NCBI GenBank assembly: GCA_017562135.1
Contig: QEYB01001046.1
Span: forward strand, 4,154,001-4,218,000
Source of the DNA: Dipylidium caninum
Taxonomy: Eukaryota > Platyhelminthes > Cestoda > Cyclophyllidea > Dipylidiidae
Length of the DNA: 64,000 nucleotides
Direction: 5' to 3'
Positions 36,429 to 50,500 of the stretch are shown piece by piece. A model generated the notes under the pieces. It was given only the letters and a program-made list of their open reading frames with translations. It did not search any database and was not told the DNA's origin. Both the position numbers and the translations under genes were made by a program. Each line of letters starts with the position of its first letter. Position 1 is the stretch's first letter.

Positions 36429-38793
36429 ATGGTTTCTAAAGAAGACGAAACTCGCTTGCACTCTGTAACTTCTGACGGCACTCCTCGGGAACTCATTTTC
36501 ATCCAAGCTGGACCGGCGTCCAACTGGATCGGCACCCACTTTTGGAATTTACAGGACAGTAGTTACTTTCGGGCGCCGGAGGACAGTTGCTTCTACTTTC
36601 CTGCGCTTTTTAGAGCAAATGAAAGGGGATTCATGCAGTCCTTCCAGCCCCGTTTGATTGCAATTGATACCCTAGGGGGCGTTCGTGGCCCTCAGATCGA
36701 ATTTCCGCTTACAATTCCGAGTTCCGTCGAAATGGCCTGGAGTGGTAGCATTCAGACAATTAGTCAAAGTGAAAAACCCCAGGCTATAAAGCCGAAGTTA
36801 GTATTTCAACTTATTTCATTTTTGATGGATACTTTAAAGTTTATATCAAATTTCTCACTCTCGTATCCTCAACCACTTTCATCACCGCTACTGGTAATTT
36901 ATAATGTAAAATGCCCTGTTTTCTTTCAGTGAGTGTCCTAGTCTGAATGAAAAATTTAAAGCCCCTGTTCCCCGCTTCTGGACGGATTGTTTGCTTCCAA
37001 CGTTGAGACGTAGGCTGAATGCGCAGGGGACATTTATCGTACTGCGTGAATATTTGGATTCCTCTTCTCCTGGTGAAGTTTTTGCCTCCGGTTGCACATA
37101 CACACCATGTAACGGCGATGAATCACATTCCCTCTTTTCTCTGTTTCCACAGGTCAGTCAGCGTATTCAATGAAACTAACTTGTTTTTTACACCTCAATG
37201 CAGATTTATTTTGGCCTGTTTTTATTGAGAAATGTTTTTATCGCGCATCTTACCGTTATTATATTGTTTTCATTTTATATTAAGAAGCTTACGAGTAAGG
37301 TCTTCGTTTATGGGTTTTGTAGCCGAATTGGTTGTTCTGCAGTCATGAACCTAGATAGTACAGATCAATTATCTGATTTTTTTTATTCTGTTTGTAATGT
37401 AATCTGTTCTATTAATACAGACCTCCTTTCAGTCGCAATAAGTAAGGGAGATTTTAGCGTTTATTACTGATTTACAATTGTCTAAGAAATTAAAGACCCG
37501 CTTCAGAATCTCACCATTTTGGTAACTGAGAAAGGGGTTTTCATTCTCATCACAATCAACGATGCACCACATCTTTTTCGATTAATTTCCTACCTCCCTA
37601 TATTAACACAGCGCATCCGATACCATTGCTTATTGATGTTCGTACAACAGGGTCTTGATCTCTATCACTCGGGGAGCCAGGCCTTCGAACTATTTGAGGA
37701 GTACTTTCACAGGCTGGTGGAGGAGTGCGACAGGCCTAGTGGCTTCTCTTTGCTTGTCGACTCAGACTCGGGCTTTGCCGGGGTTGGCCTTCGTTTGGGC
37801 GAGTTTCTCAGCGAAGAATTCGCCAAACGTCCAATTTTCACCTCTGCTATTGGCTCTTGTCTTCCATCTAACTTTTCACGTCGATGGTCTGCCGTTTGTC
37901 TCAACCGACTGGCCCTCTTCACCACCATGGAGGAGGCTGCAAACTGGCCTTCCTGCTCTGCTTGGATGCCGGTGACGGACACTGGTGACCCATGTGTTGC
38001 GTCCAGTCGTCTAGCTGCTGGTCTAGCAACTCTACTTACTCCCATGTGTCTCGAACGCGGTCACAGGTACTCATCCGAGATGCATGGCTTTGTCGCTGGA
38101 CTAACACCCACACGGAAAAAGGTGCTCCGGGTTTGGAAATAGATTTCGGTTATCCGTGCTGCAGATCTATCTGGTATTATCGTTATTTTAGATAGTAAAA
38201 TTGCTTATTGGTTGTTATTTACTCAAATTTGTGTGCCGCATACCACCTGACAGGGTCCCTTGCGCGTTCTTTAGATGATGTCGCTGTCGGTGGTCAGTCA
38301 AGACTCTTCAATGGGTCCTCTGTGTCGACAGAAATGGACGCACGCCAATACTTTTGGCCTGTGCGGGAGCGGAACTCAAGAGTCGTCTAAACCCCGTTCT
38401 CTGTTATGCCAGTTTTCGACCCGTGGGTCCGTGATCGATGAGTGTGCATTTTTGTCGCACTTGCCGCATCCCGGTGGTCATGCCTGCTGCCTTGGCGAAG
38501 GTTTTTACCCTCAGCTATCCTGCGCGATGCCCTCTTCCCCCCTCCGTGTACCGAAACCAACGACACCAACCTCGCCTTGTCGTCAGCCCGCATATTCGCG
38601 TGCCCACGTACTCCTGGAGGCGGTCAGTCATTGGACTGAAACGACCCAATGGCTGGCGTGCGGGTTAAAACTCCACATGGACTGCGCATTTCGAAAATTT
38701 CATACCACTGACTTGGAGACTGATGAGCTACGACAGTTGCAAGAGACTGCTATCGATCGCCTTGTAGAAGCCTACGCCTCGGCGGACGGCTGA
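36429..38793 (+). CDS. MSTO1: Misato/DML1 homologue (mitochondrial distribution and morphology)
   Basis: Tubulin-like protein of the misato/DML1 family. In yeast, fly and human it affects mitochondrial distribution, fusion and inheritance. Exons: 36429-36796, 36930-37152, 37651-38121 and 38275-38793, phases 2, 0 and 0, 526 aa (human 570). The N-terminal misato segment reads ELIFIQAGPASNWIGTHFWN, followed by QPRLIAIDTLGG. Exon 3 carries the tubulin-like signature HRLVEECDRPSGFSLLVDSD and then GFAGVGLRLGEFLSEEF. The C terminus has HTTDLETDELRQLQETA, like the acidic human C-terminal helix. The exon 3/4 junction is the least certain: I prefer donor AAAAAG followed by GTGCTC with acceptor CGTTCTTTAG. 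The alternative, CAG followed by GTACTC (exon 3 ending at 38066) spliced to 38298, also keeps frame but drops family-conserved sequence. Confidence 0.88.
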
Positions 38794-39066
38794 AATCGCG
38801 CATTGTTTTTGCACACCACTGCCAACGCATTTCATACCTCCTAGATGCCCTATCTAACGAGTGGACGTCATCGCAGCATGACCGCTGTTACCTCGTACAG
38901 CGGGCTACGATTGTCGATAAGGATTTGCGAACTGAAACCGAAAATCGGTTCCCAACCTCCAGCATGGTGTCTTCGAGTTTTGTCAAGGTGTTACAGTAAC
39001 AGCTAAAAGGTGTATATTCGGAAATGTATGCGTCGACAAACAAATAGGTGTAAAAATACAGCACAA

Positions 39067-42000
39067 CTATGTCAGTAAACTGTCACATATGCGAGTAAGT
39101 TCCTGATTTTCTTGAGCCTAAAAAATAAGAACAACCGTGAATTAAGCATAGTGTGGTAAAAAATGGCGTAACGGTCGGTTATAGTCCACTTTTGTAGATT
39201 ACAGGCTGACCTTTCGTTTCAGTTCGGCCTCGAGAGAGCCTTGTTTCATTTCCATTTGTTTGCATTGAACACGCAATTTACTAAGTTCTTTTTCCATCAA
39301 ATTCTTATCCACCTCAAGACTTTCTAAAGCCCTAAATCACGAAAAACGGTGGAAGAATGGTTTGCGGAGAAGCGCCCCACATAAATCCGCTACACACAAT
39401 TTACTCAGGTGTCTAAATCATCTAGGTATACGTGTTCACACTAGCCAGCCAGCAGTGCGTTTCGCACAAAAATTACCAGTGACTCTTACTTCTGAATCTT
39501 TCCGACGCAATATTTTTGGTACGACACCCCTTTCTCCGACTGACGAAGATACTTGACTTTGAGGGTCTCAACGCGTTTCAGACATTCTTCTTGATACTAC
39601 AAAGGGTCAGGCAGCAAAAGTTGATAGCTGGTAGTGGGGAGGTGAATAACTTTAAAAAGTGGAATGCGCTCACAATTCTACATTTCTCGATTGACTCGCG
39701 CATGCGTTCATGCCGTCGCCGAGAGTCGAGGACGGCGTTGTATAGGGTGGCAGCTTGTCGCCGCGCCTCACAGGCTTCGCCGTCGGCCTGGGACCTCGCA
39801 CTGACGGCCGCAAAATGCATATGGCTCCGTTGATCCAGGGCCTCCTCAAATGCAGACTCGTACTTGTTCAATACCACTCTTCATGGGCAAACAGAAGCTA
39901 TCGTACCTTGCGGGCACAACCATCATGCAGTAAAACGTACATACGGGTCTACCTTGTGCATAATGTTTCGCCATCGGTTAGTGGAACATTACATGAAGGT
40001 AATGGATTTGTCAGAACTTTGGACAATAAATCCTCACAAAAAGGTTTGAAGTTAAAAACAGCTGGTTAAAAAAAAAGTAATTTTGCTGCTTTAATCTGAT
40101 GGGTGCGTGTTTGGTCTGAAAGCGCCAAAAAGCAATCCAGTTACGGTATTGAAAGAGGCGGAAAGCAATGCTTGGGCAGAAGGGATACACCACGGGCGAG
40201 AGAGCTCACCTCAACACGTCCTCCTCGTCTCTGAGGTCTTTGATTTCTCGGCGAAGTCTAGCCTTTTCTTCCTCAGTGGTCTCTTGATCTCCCAAGATCT
40301 TACCCTGATTCGTAAGTCTGGTAAGAAAATGTCGTGGAGTCGGAATCGGTTCGGTCCCGACAGAAGGCACGAGCAGACGGTGAGTGGATCGACGTCGCGC
40401 AGCTGTCGGGGAGGCCCCGAGGATGGATTTAAAAACGCGGGTCTATTTCATGGAATAAATCTCGCTAGAGCATAACATACACTGAAAAGCACGTCAAACA
40501 TACTTCGCACCGCAAGCATCATAACAATACCAGAAGAATTGAACATCATCAGAGCCCGCCCCGCTTTACCTCTGGCGACACATTTTCCTTATCCTCTTGG
40601 CTAGATTCCGTTGGCTTGATACCATCCGATATCTCGAGTTTCGGGTGTTGAAGCCCGTCTCGATGAGAGGTTCCAGGCTCTGCGAATGGATTTACCGGAG
40701 TCGAGAAATCGGAGTCCTGAAATAAAACTGGAAATTACAAATCAAAACAATGCAGAATAGATCGACCATGTAAAATATTAAAGGTAACTCCGACTACGCG
40801 AATATGAAACGTCGAATTTTATTAGCAAAAAGGATGTCTATTTTCAGCGGGGTTCACCGGTTTTATAGCATTGTTTTCTCCCATTAGGAGGACTGGAGTA
40901 AACATCGCTTCGCAGCTTACCTTGCTGCGACTGGAATATACGATAAGGTGGGTGATTCGATTTACCGTAGAAACCGCAGCCTTCAAGTGGATGCTTTTGG
41001 GCGGTGAAGGGTAACTGCCACGCAGCTGAAGTGATTTTTCTTCTGGGATGGTAGCTCCTCTTCTTCGTGGAGCTACCTTAATCGAGTTTTCTGCCTCATC
41101 ACGGATGGTGTTAACTTCCAAGTTTGACTTCCGTCTACAAGCAGTGGGTTTAAACTGCATTTGCTGATTCCCGGTTTCGGATGGAAGATCGGCGGACTTC
41201 CGAGAGTTATCCCCATCCATCATCACTACACATCTCGGTACGCGGATGCTTGGCGACTGTTTGGCGTGAAAACTGGGGGCCTAAAACCTGTTCCTGAACA
41301 TTTTGACTAGTAAAACTCAACAAACTTACCAGGTTGTCAAATGCTTGTTCAGAATCCAGGTAGATCGGTGATAAGTTCGGCGAAGTCTCGTTTGAAGTGG
41401 GCCCAAATGCCTCCTTCGGAGGGGCTTCGCTGGTAAACATACTTTTTGAGGTTTCCAAGTTATGAGTCATTAAGTCTTGATTAAGAGATCCGCTTTTACG
41501 TGGGAAAGAAGAGCTGAGGAGTGAACCACCATCAGTAGTCTGTGCACCTTCATCTTCATCATTTGCTCTTATAGCAACACTTTTGGTTATGTTAAGGGCT
41601 GGTATCATATCTGCATTCACCGGTCGTTGTGAATGATGTGAGAGTTCAAGGGACGAAGGGTCCCCTTTCTCCCGCGAATAGACGGTATTCGTGGCGCCGA
41701 GAAGAGGGGGCGAGAATAAGGCCGGATGGGATAAAATGGAGGGATTAGTAAGATTCTGCGCTGAAGACATTAGAGAGGACTGTGCGCTTTTGGCGTCGGA
41801 GTATAACGAGGACTCAGTATTGAAGTCACATTGCGTGTTCTCCATCATCGTCACGCTGCGCAGACGGACAACTGGCATTTGGGGTTTCGATAGCGCATGA
41901 GTTGTTTCGACGCGCTCGTGAGTGGGTGAGAAGAACACTGTTTAAGCACACAAGCAGACAAGTCATTCCTGAATCCAAACGCAAGTAAACAAATCCAAAT

Positions 42001-43903
42001 ACATGTTATCCAAGCTAGCACTATCTACCAATAGCGCTTTCGAAACTAAGCAGAAAATTTAGACGTTATATCTCTAAGAAATAAAACCGAGGTCAATGGG
42101 TAGAAATTGAAAACCTACCATCATCATTTTCTGAATTGGTGTCTTTGATCACAATCTTTTCAAATGCAGTAACTAGACTGTCCTCACAAGATCCGCTTTG
42201 AGTGGGCTTCGCCTGGACGTCAGAACCAGATTCAAATTGTTCAGATACCGCTCCAGGAGTTCGAGACCATGGAGACAGAAGGGAGGAGACTACATCGGTA
42301 AAGAGCTTCGAACTTTGTGTGAGGAGGGGCGAAAAGACGGGAATCGACTGCGAAGGCGCAGACAACCCTGGACAGATCGACCCGGTTGTTGGATGCCCCA
42401 TGAGGGTGTTCCATCCACGGATTAATCTAGAAAGGCTGGTTCTTTGATCCACAGAAGTTGCATCGTCTGATCTGTGAATAAAACATTAACAAGGGGTTAT
42501 TTAACTCACTTTCCGTAGGAGCACATTGCAGCCAATTAAGGGTAGAAATTAAATGCCTGAAAGTTACTACACCCTATTATTTTCTACATAAAAAAAGTAC
42601 TACTCGGAAAGACCTGGAAGTGGCCGCACGGTAAGAGGGTATGGAAATGCAAAAAGAGCGAATTTTAATAAGATTTATTATCAACTCACCCCTGATGTAC
42701 AGATGGTGGGGAGGCCGATTCTGGAGATCAATTCAAAGTAGAAACAAGTGGTGTAAAGTATTCTTTGGGTGTAGTAGTATACAAGTTTTTCATGAAACAA
42801 AGAATTGTAAAATATCAGAAGGAGTATCAGAGGTCAAGCAAATTGTCGTTTTAAATAATTATTTGAGCACTTCCGATAATAAAGTAGAAGCCTTCTATTA
42901 AAGGGACATGGTAGGTTACCTGGAGGAAAATCAGGTAGAGTAGGGCTTGGTGTCAACTGGTCTGATGAAATTTTCTCAGTAAGCGTATAATTCTTTCCGG
43001 TCGGGAAATCGTAAGTTGCTAACATGTGTAGAAAAGGAACGGTTCCACAGGTCACGAAACATCTCGACTGTTTTGCGGCAATTTTTGTTATGCACTAATA
43101 CACTACTGTACTATCATCTAAATCATATAAACATTTACGGCGTTCTGACGCGACGCTGCCGAATACAATATCACATCGTCATTTCACTTTAGCAAATGAA
43201 GTTGTTACTAGCCCGTTTTTAACATTAAAAAATCCTCTATATTGCTAATAAAATCTTTTGACAATATACCACTCATGTTCGGAGACTTACAAAAAAAACG
43301 AATTCCATGATCTAACCGGTGAAGCGCACAAAGTGAGATCATCAGCTAAAAGAGGGTCCACTCAATAACAGCCTAGAAGCTACTTAGGTGGACTGCGCAT
43401 TCGCCGCCCGTAAGTCCACAAATTTGCACCGGGATGAAAAAAATACGAGATTGGTGACAGACTCACGTGCATCAACGTACACAGAATCATCCTGGTGACT
43501 GCTTTCGATAGGGCTATAAAAAGAAAACATCGGAGATATAAAAATAAGGAAGACCACTCAGGACCAAATCACGAGGACAATGAGTAATTCAAGTCAATGC
43601 AGCTGAAAAGGCAGGAGCGCTGTTGAATGCAGGTATTGGGAATATATTATCCGATAAAGATATTTGGGAAGGCAAAAATGACAGGTGGTTACTAGCAAAA
43701 CGTATAATCAGATAAACTCACGACGATGACAGATGTCCACACAAATCCGTCTCATCCAACAAGTTTAAATCTTCTTCTTTGAGAATGACTCTTGACGAGA
43801 CAGGTGCGGCGTCATTAGCATTTCTTGAGGGTAGAGGAGAATCAGCCAGGAGTTGCTCTATTTCTCTAGCTGTAAGCTGGGAGAACCGGAGACGATTATC
43901 CAT
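39067..43903 (-). CDS. TACC: TACC-domain centrosome/spindle protein
   Basis: Transforming acidic coiled-coil protein. The family binds XMAP215/ch-TOG and concentrates it at centrosomes and spindle microtubules. Thirteen minus-strand exons: 43722-43903, 43467-43513, 42920-43018, 42690-42720, 42119-42471, 41330-41937, 40921-41280, 40570-40716, 40210-40304, 39674-39878, 39490-39596, 39211-39331, 39067-39117. All phases agree, giving 801 aa. Residues 1-608 are a Ser/Pro/Thr-rich, probably disordered region, with an NPF tripeptide near its end. Residues from 609 are the C-terminal coiled coil: VLNKYESAFEEALDQR, YQEECLKRVETLKVKY, and a last exon QELTRICDSLLT that matches the vertebrate ending EELTKICDELIAKL. 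Its 3' end faces MSTO1 273 bp away. Start: an acceptor-like TTTCTTGAAG ends 7 nt before the ATG. Confidence 0.88.
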
Positions 43904-44599
43904 CGCCTATCTTCAAGAAACAAAAACCAGCCCATAACCTTTAAATTTCAAAGCCCGAGCGGGTGCATGGGGCGCCTAACACAAACGAAGACGCCATCAC
44001 AAGATAGATAGGTAGGGGGAGCCTCAAGCATTTCACATTAAGCAGTAACGAACAACTATCCGGTCAGGAGCAACAAATTATTCACAGATAGCGGCGCCTG
44101 GTCTCTGATAAATTCCCGTCACCAAGCAAGGAAAGCAGCCCGCTCTCGGGAACCGTTTAACGAGGTCAAAAAATCCCAAATCGTGTGCAGCTGCAGAGTT
44201 GTCAGCACATCCGACGCTATCAGGGCCTGAGACCTGCGTGAGAACCACTAAAATTAAACTCAGACCACATCGCCCCTAAACCGAGTGCCTGAGATGCGGT
44301 AAATGAAACCGTTCAGCCAGGTTTACGCCTGTGAGGCCCCGAAATATATAACTTCCATTATCACTAGTGTCCCTTCAATTAACACAACAGAAAGCGAACC
44401 CGCGCGAACACAAGGACATACACTAGACAAAAGAACGATCAAGCAATTAAGCATCTTTCTATTTAGTTGAACTGCTATACCAAGGTCGGGGTGGTGAGAT
44501 GAACACTGTGTACATGGGCTGACGCAGCGCGCAGTCAAGGGAAAAAACAAAAAGGAAAAAGGAGTTGTGCAGGGGGACCTGGGTAAAAACTAACGAGCC
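43904..44599. other. Intergenic region, TCERG1 3' end to TACC 5' end
   Basis: About 0.7 kb between two genes transcribed in the same direction. It must hold the TCERG1 3' UTR and polyadenylation site and the TACC leader. Tandem spacing is short for an animal genome. No coding exon is seen. Confidence 0.6.
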
Positions 44600-47500
44600 T
44601 CAGTCTGGAAGGCGTTGCAAGAAGTCTTCCAGCATTGCCTTGGACTGGCTTGGTTCTAAAGCCCTATAGCGAATATCCGCCTTGAGAGTGCTCAAGACAT
44701 CGTCCAAAATAGTACCGTTTTCGGACTGACGTTTCGCACTAAAAAAGGAACAATCGAGGAACGGCATAAATTGAGTTCTAAATCCATAATAGCGAAAAAA
44801 ATTAGGTGGACGGTAACAAAATACCAAAATCAAGTCGTGCTCAAGAAAACAATTTAAGCGTACGACGACAAGAGTGAGGTCTTCTCCTTCAACAGTTCAT
44901 TGAAGTTATTCTTCGCCCTAGATTCACGTTCACCAGCCCAATCACGGTATTCGGATTTCCACTTTTTCTCGGAGGAAAGAAGTTTTTCGAATCGCGAGTC
45001 ATCCTTGAAAATCTCTTTCACTTCCTTCCAGGAAGTCCAATACGTAATCTAGTAAAAAAAGCGCTATAAGACTCAGCAACGAATATTTTAGGAAACTCGA
45101 CACAGACGTAAAAGGAAACAAAACACGAGACCGACTGGCGTTATAGTACAGTATAAAGTATACTACTAGGATAAACCTTTGTTACATCAATAAAAAAAAC
45201 TTACCGACTCATTATTACTGATCATTTTAAGAAATGCTTCTTTAGCTTTCTTGCCGAGGCAAACCGTATAGGCGTCAAAAAGAGATTCGCGTTCACTTCT
45301 CGAAAGAACGTTAGAGATAGTATCCCATCGGGAGTCTTTCCGAAGGAACTTCTTGGCCTCCTTCCACGAAAGTATCTCCGACTTAATCACATCCGTTAAA
45401 AGGGTATTAAAACTGGCCTCCGCCTCTCGGCGTAGATGGGACTCGCGCTCCCGATCACGTTCTCGCATGGAATTAGTCCTAGCTTCCTCAACTTCCTTCT
45501 TGCGCTCACGTAAAGAAGCTTCTTGGCGCTCCCGCTTCTCCCGCTCTTTTCGCTTTTCACTGTCCTCACGTGGTACACCATCTTTTCCCTAAAGTGTAAA
45601 ACTGTATCTCTCGCTGGGCGATGTAAACTAGCTCGAATTAACAAATGATCCAATATGTAAACAGTTTTTCAGCAAAAAAGACGCCACCTACTAATAAACA
45701 GTCGTAATACCTTCATGGGTATATAAGACTCACATCGTCCAATTTCTGGATGTACTCGCGAAACCAGTCTTCCCGGCGGCTCGAAGACTCAACCGCTCTA
45801 TAGCGCGGGTCGGAGTCAATTTTTCTTTTCACATCAGACCAATGTGAGCGCCGTGATAGCGATTTGCGCTCTTTTAAGAGAGCAATGAAATCCGATCTAA
45901 CCTACAAAAAAGGGACACGAATGAGTTGACTTAAATAAACTTCAACTCTTATAATGAATCCATCATTTTCCGAGGACCTGCAATCAGAAACACTTTGCTA
46001 GAAAAATGGAGAACGTGAATTATCCTATCTTACAATTTTAACGCCAGAATATCTTGGAGCGCAAACTAACATTAGCCTCCAATTCGGGCTCCGTATTTAT
46101 AAAACAATATGAAACGCTCGGAACTGACCAAACTCTTGTTATATGACCGAGGAAAAATTTGTACTTTCGCCAATTACAAAAAACTGGACGAATTAAAATT
46201 GAGAGGCTATAATGGCTAAATAAACCCGAATTCCTCAGAATCCAGAACCCCCTTATTTTGCTTATTCCCACCTAGAAGAAAATATAAAAACGAGGCGGGT
46301 AAATCAAAAATTATTGCTAAAGAGGACTATTCCGTGGCTGGGAAAATAGAGGGATAGCCATTACGGATGCAACGAGGAGCAGAGGAAAAATAACGGCATT
46401 TTATGAAGACAAATGAAATCGAGAAGAGTCCTCCGCACTATCGGTCTTCGAGCTACGTGCGGGAGCCGGTGCCACTTGTGAAACCGTCACCACAATGTTT
46501 CGTGAACCTCACAAGCACACAGATAGTTTGGTTGTGAAGCAAAACAAACCTGCTAACGAGAGCGAGTTACTCCCAAGTAGGCATTGATGGGGAGTGACGT
46601 ACAGACGAAGTTTCGGAGTTGTGGTTCACGGCCTCCGCAGAGGTGCTTTGTGGACCACGTGCGTGTCTCACCACCAAACCAAGCACTCGTATTCTGTCTG
46701 CTTCATTCGGATGATTGTTGTTGCATTTTCCGGAAACTAATCGCCCGTTAATTTGATTGCTGTGCTGCAGTGCGTTAAAAAGGGAAGTTTGCTTGATATA
46801 CTATCCACTTAGCTGCTACTTTTACACATTAATACAATAGGACATTCTATATATCCCAGAATCTTGTAGCTCCGAAAAACCATCATGCACCCTAATTCGG
46901 AATTCGTTGGTTTGAACGCAGTTACAAGCCAAAGTGCTATAACATACACCAAATTCTGCCTTCACGATCTTTCCAGTTTGTACGATGATTGTACAAATTC
47001 CCTTGGCGACCGGCAAATAGACATGAAATCAGTGTCCTGAGTAGTCTGTAAAAAAAGCCGAAGTTGTGAACTTGACCAGATTTATATAAAGTTGCCGGGA
47101 GAAATTCAGACGAATAAATAAAATAATAAATCATACCAGAGAACTACGCTCCGCCCCCCTCCCAAAAAACACGAACCCGAGAGTAATCTAGAGGAAAAGC
47201 TGTAGGATACTCAAATTACACACTATAAAAGAATGGCCAAGTTAACTTAAACTAACACATTCTCTTGTGAACAGAAAATTATGACATCAACGCCGAAAAT
47301 ACTCCTGAATATTTGCCAATTTAATTCAAAGGGATCAAGTTAAAAAATAACGATCAATTGAAGAATCTTCCTTGATTCCGATAAAGGTTGAACTGTTCCA
47401 TAAAATGACAGAACGATAAAATTAACACATCAGACCACACGGAAAAGTGATCACCAGATGGCGTTTAACTGTTATACTTTAAAATAGTAGAGAGCGGATA

Positions 47501-50500
47501 TGCTCCCAAAAAGTGACATACCTTTTCCTTTTGATTGGATTTTTCCTTGTCTCGACGACGCAAATCGGAGAGAAAAGCTTGGAAGAGGGACTCGCGCTCA
47601 CGAGACTTTTCTATACCTTTAAATCGTTCATCCCGAGCATACTTTGAGGCGAAGTCCGAGAAAGAAGACCTGGGAAGTAAACAATTGTTCAAGTTAACTC
47701 ACGTCATCGTGGACAATATTCACCCTCACATATAACGCGCGAGGAGCTAAATCTGACAGCAACCCGAAAAATGCTCATGTAAATGATATCGCACAAATGG
47801 TTGCAACTAGTACTAACTTGGAATTAAGATTTGCTGCTGCAAGAAGTTCATTAAATTTATCCTTCTTTTCGCGCATTTTATTCTTCTTCTCACGGCGCTC
47901 TTCCTCAGCTCGTTCCCTCACATAGGCCTCGAAGGCTTGCTTCCTCTCTTCACAAGTAAGCAAGAGGTATCTCTGATCGAACACAATCTTGTGCAACTCC
48001 TTATCCCAGGTGGAAAAAGCCGATACCTAAAGAAAGCATTAATAAAGAAGCTCAAATGCCTACTTGTTTATCGATTAGCATCTGTCGAAACTGCTGAAGA
48101 CGAATGTCAAGCGGCAGACTGGCCTGATCTTTCGCAGCTCGCTCAAATGCCTCTTTCGCTGTGTCTACTGTCGCCAATTCACCGTGCTTACTATCATCGT
48201 CCACTGTCACAATTTCCATTTTCGGCGTTGACTCCTGGTTTTCTACTTGCTGCTGCTTCGGCGTTAACTCCTCCCTAGGTGGAGCAAATGTCAGGATATT
48301 CGAACATTCGGAAAAGTAACTGCGGGGAAAATGACTCACAATCGAGGTTTTTTGGTCGGCGGATCCTGTAGCACAGGAGTTACAGACCGATCGTTATCGA
48401 CATCACTAGATTCCTTCGCCTCACTAGGCGGCTTTAAGAGTAAACGCTCAACATCCGCACGACCCTTCAACTCCTCGGGCGTCTCCCAGACACTGGTGCG
48501 TTTACTGGGATTGAAGAAAAATACCCGACCATCACCGGTCCAGACAACGCACCACGGCGTCCCGGTTACTGCAGTGCTAGATATAGGTCGACTAGCGTCT
48601 TTCTGCTCGGATTCCTTTTCCGGTTCCGGTTCTGGCTGCCGTTCCGCGACCGACTGTTGAGAAGAACTCTCAGTTTTTGTATCCGTGACTGATGTCTGCT
48701 TGTTCTGAGAAGGCTTTGGTTCCAAAGTGAGGTCACTTGAAGCCGATTCTGACTGTAATCCAAAAAAGAAAAAACCGAGTAATTTCCAGATGGTAGACAA
48801 ATAAGACGCACCAAAAACCTGAACATCTGTAGCGCCCAGCGTTCGGGTGTTTTACAGAGCACTTCAAAAAGGAACACTTCCTGACATTAACTGGTACCAG
48901 CTTTTGTATACTAGGAAAGCAAAAAGACTAGTTCGCACCTTGACTTGCGAATTTGTAGATGTCGCCAACGTAACCGATGGTTTAGATTGCAAATCGCCTG
49001 CTTTTCTCGACCCACCTAATAAAACAGAATTCACGATAAGAAAGCATAGTGTGTCGCAAAATCGGGGTCGCAAGACTAGTCGTTACCTTCCCAATCGATG
49101 AGAACTTGTGGCTTTGCCCATGTTGTCATGCCGGTCTGACTGTTGTGAAAATACGATTTACCATCGCCACTTTGGTATTCCGCCCATGCAGCAACTTCTG
49201 GAGGTTTCACTGGTAACGGGTTGGCTTGAATGGGAGCGCTAGGTGATTGGCCAACAGAAGATGGCTGAGACGAGATATTCCCCGGTTTCTCAACATCACC
49301 CTGCCTAATTATGGTAACTTTTTCTGGTCGATCCCATCGAGTCTCACGGCTATGCATGCTGTAGTAGTAGACCTTTCCATCCGCAGTGACATTTTCAATC
49401 CATATCTCTTCTTTTGAATTAGAAGACTGAGTTGAGGACCCCATGGATTGCATCGTAACTTGGCTAGGCAAGGGTGGTACACCAGGATAACCGGCCGGTG
49501 GCGCCCCATGCTGAGAGGGAGGGGGCAAATTGTACATCGCCATTGGTCCGACATGCATCATAGGAGGAACTGATGGAGGAAAACCCATTGGCATAAAAGA
49601 CCCTGGAGGCCCATTTGGCATCGACGTCATGCCCGGCTGATAAACGCCCTGTGGAGTACCGTAAGGAGACATTGTATACGGCTGCATGGAATTGGGTGGC
49701 ACATGCCCAGAATGAATATTCGACCCCACATCACTTTCCGATGGCCCGGAGGGTAGAAGAGGCCCACCGGGTTGGGGCACACCATTGGGGGATGAGGCGT
49801 CTGTTTCTTGACCCAATTGTTGCATTTCGCCGCCCACAGAAACGCCGGATTGAGATGGCACTCCATATTGATGTGATGGGGCGCTTACTGGAGGTGGTGC
49901 ACCTGACTGACCTAAAGGAAATGCTACGCCATGTAAGCCGCGCGTGAGAGCCCGCGTTACCTACGGGCGGGAAAACATACCGTCATAGGATGAAATGCTT
50001 TGACTATTAGGCGACTGCGGTGGATAAGTTACTCCGGGAGGGGGAACACTTCTGGGAGGAGCCATATACCCCGCCCGCGGAGGACCATAAACTGGCGGTC
50101 CCATTTCAGGTCCGCTTGGGCTTCCGTTCATCATCGGCCTGGAACAAGGGGGACCACCTGGAAAAGGCCCAGAAGGAGGCCCAAAACCCCTTGGAGGAGG
50201 TGGAGCGCGTGGACGCATTCCAGGTGGCATTTGTTGGTAGTCTTCAGGAAAGCATTCTTGTTCAAAGAAACTTTCCATATTCTCACCGTTAGGGTCACCT
50301 TCATTCATTCTGATTGGAAAACGTTGCGGTGGATATCTTGGAGGTCCCCTATGCGAAATGTCGAATGGAAGACGAGGGGGACCATCGAAGGGCCTTGGAG
50401 GGACCCTGTAGCCCGGCATTCCCGGGGGACGCATGCCAGGCGGGACAACCCTATAGTCCAGTGGTGTGATAATGAAACCTGTACCTCATTCCCATAGGAC

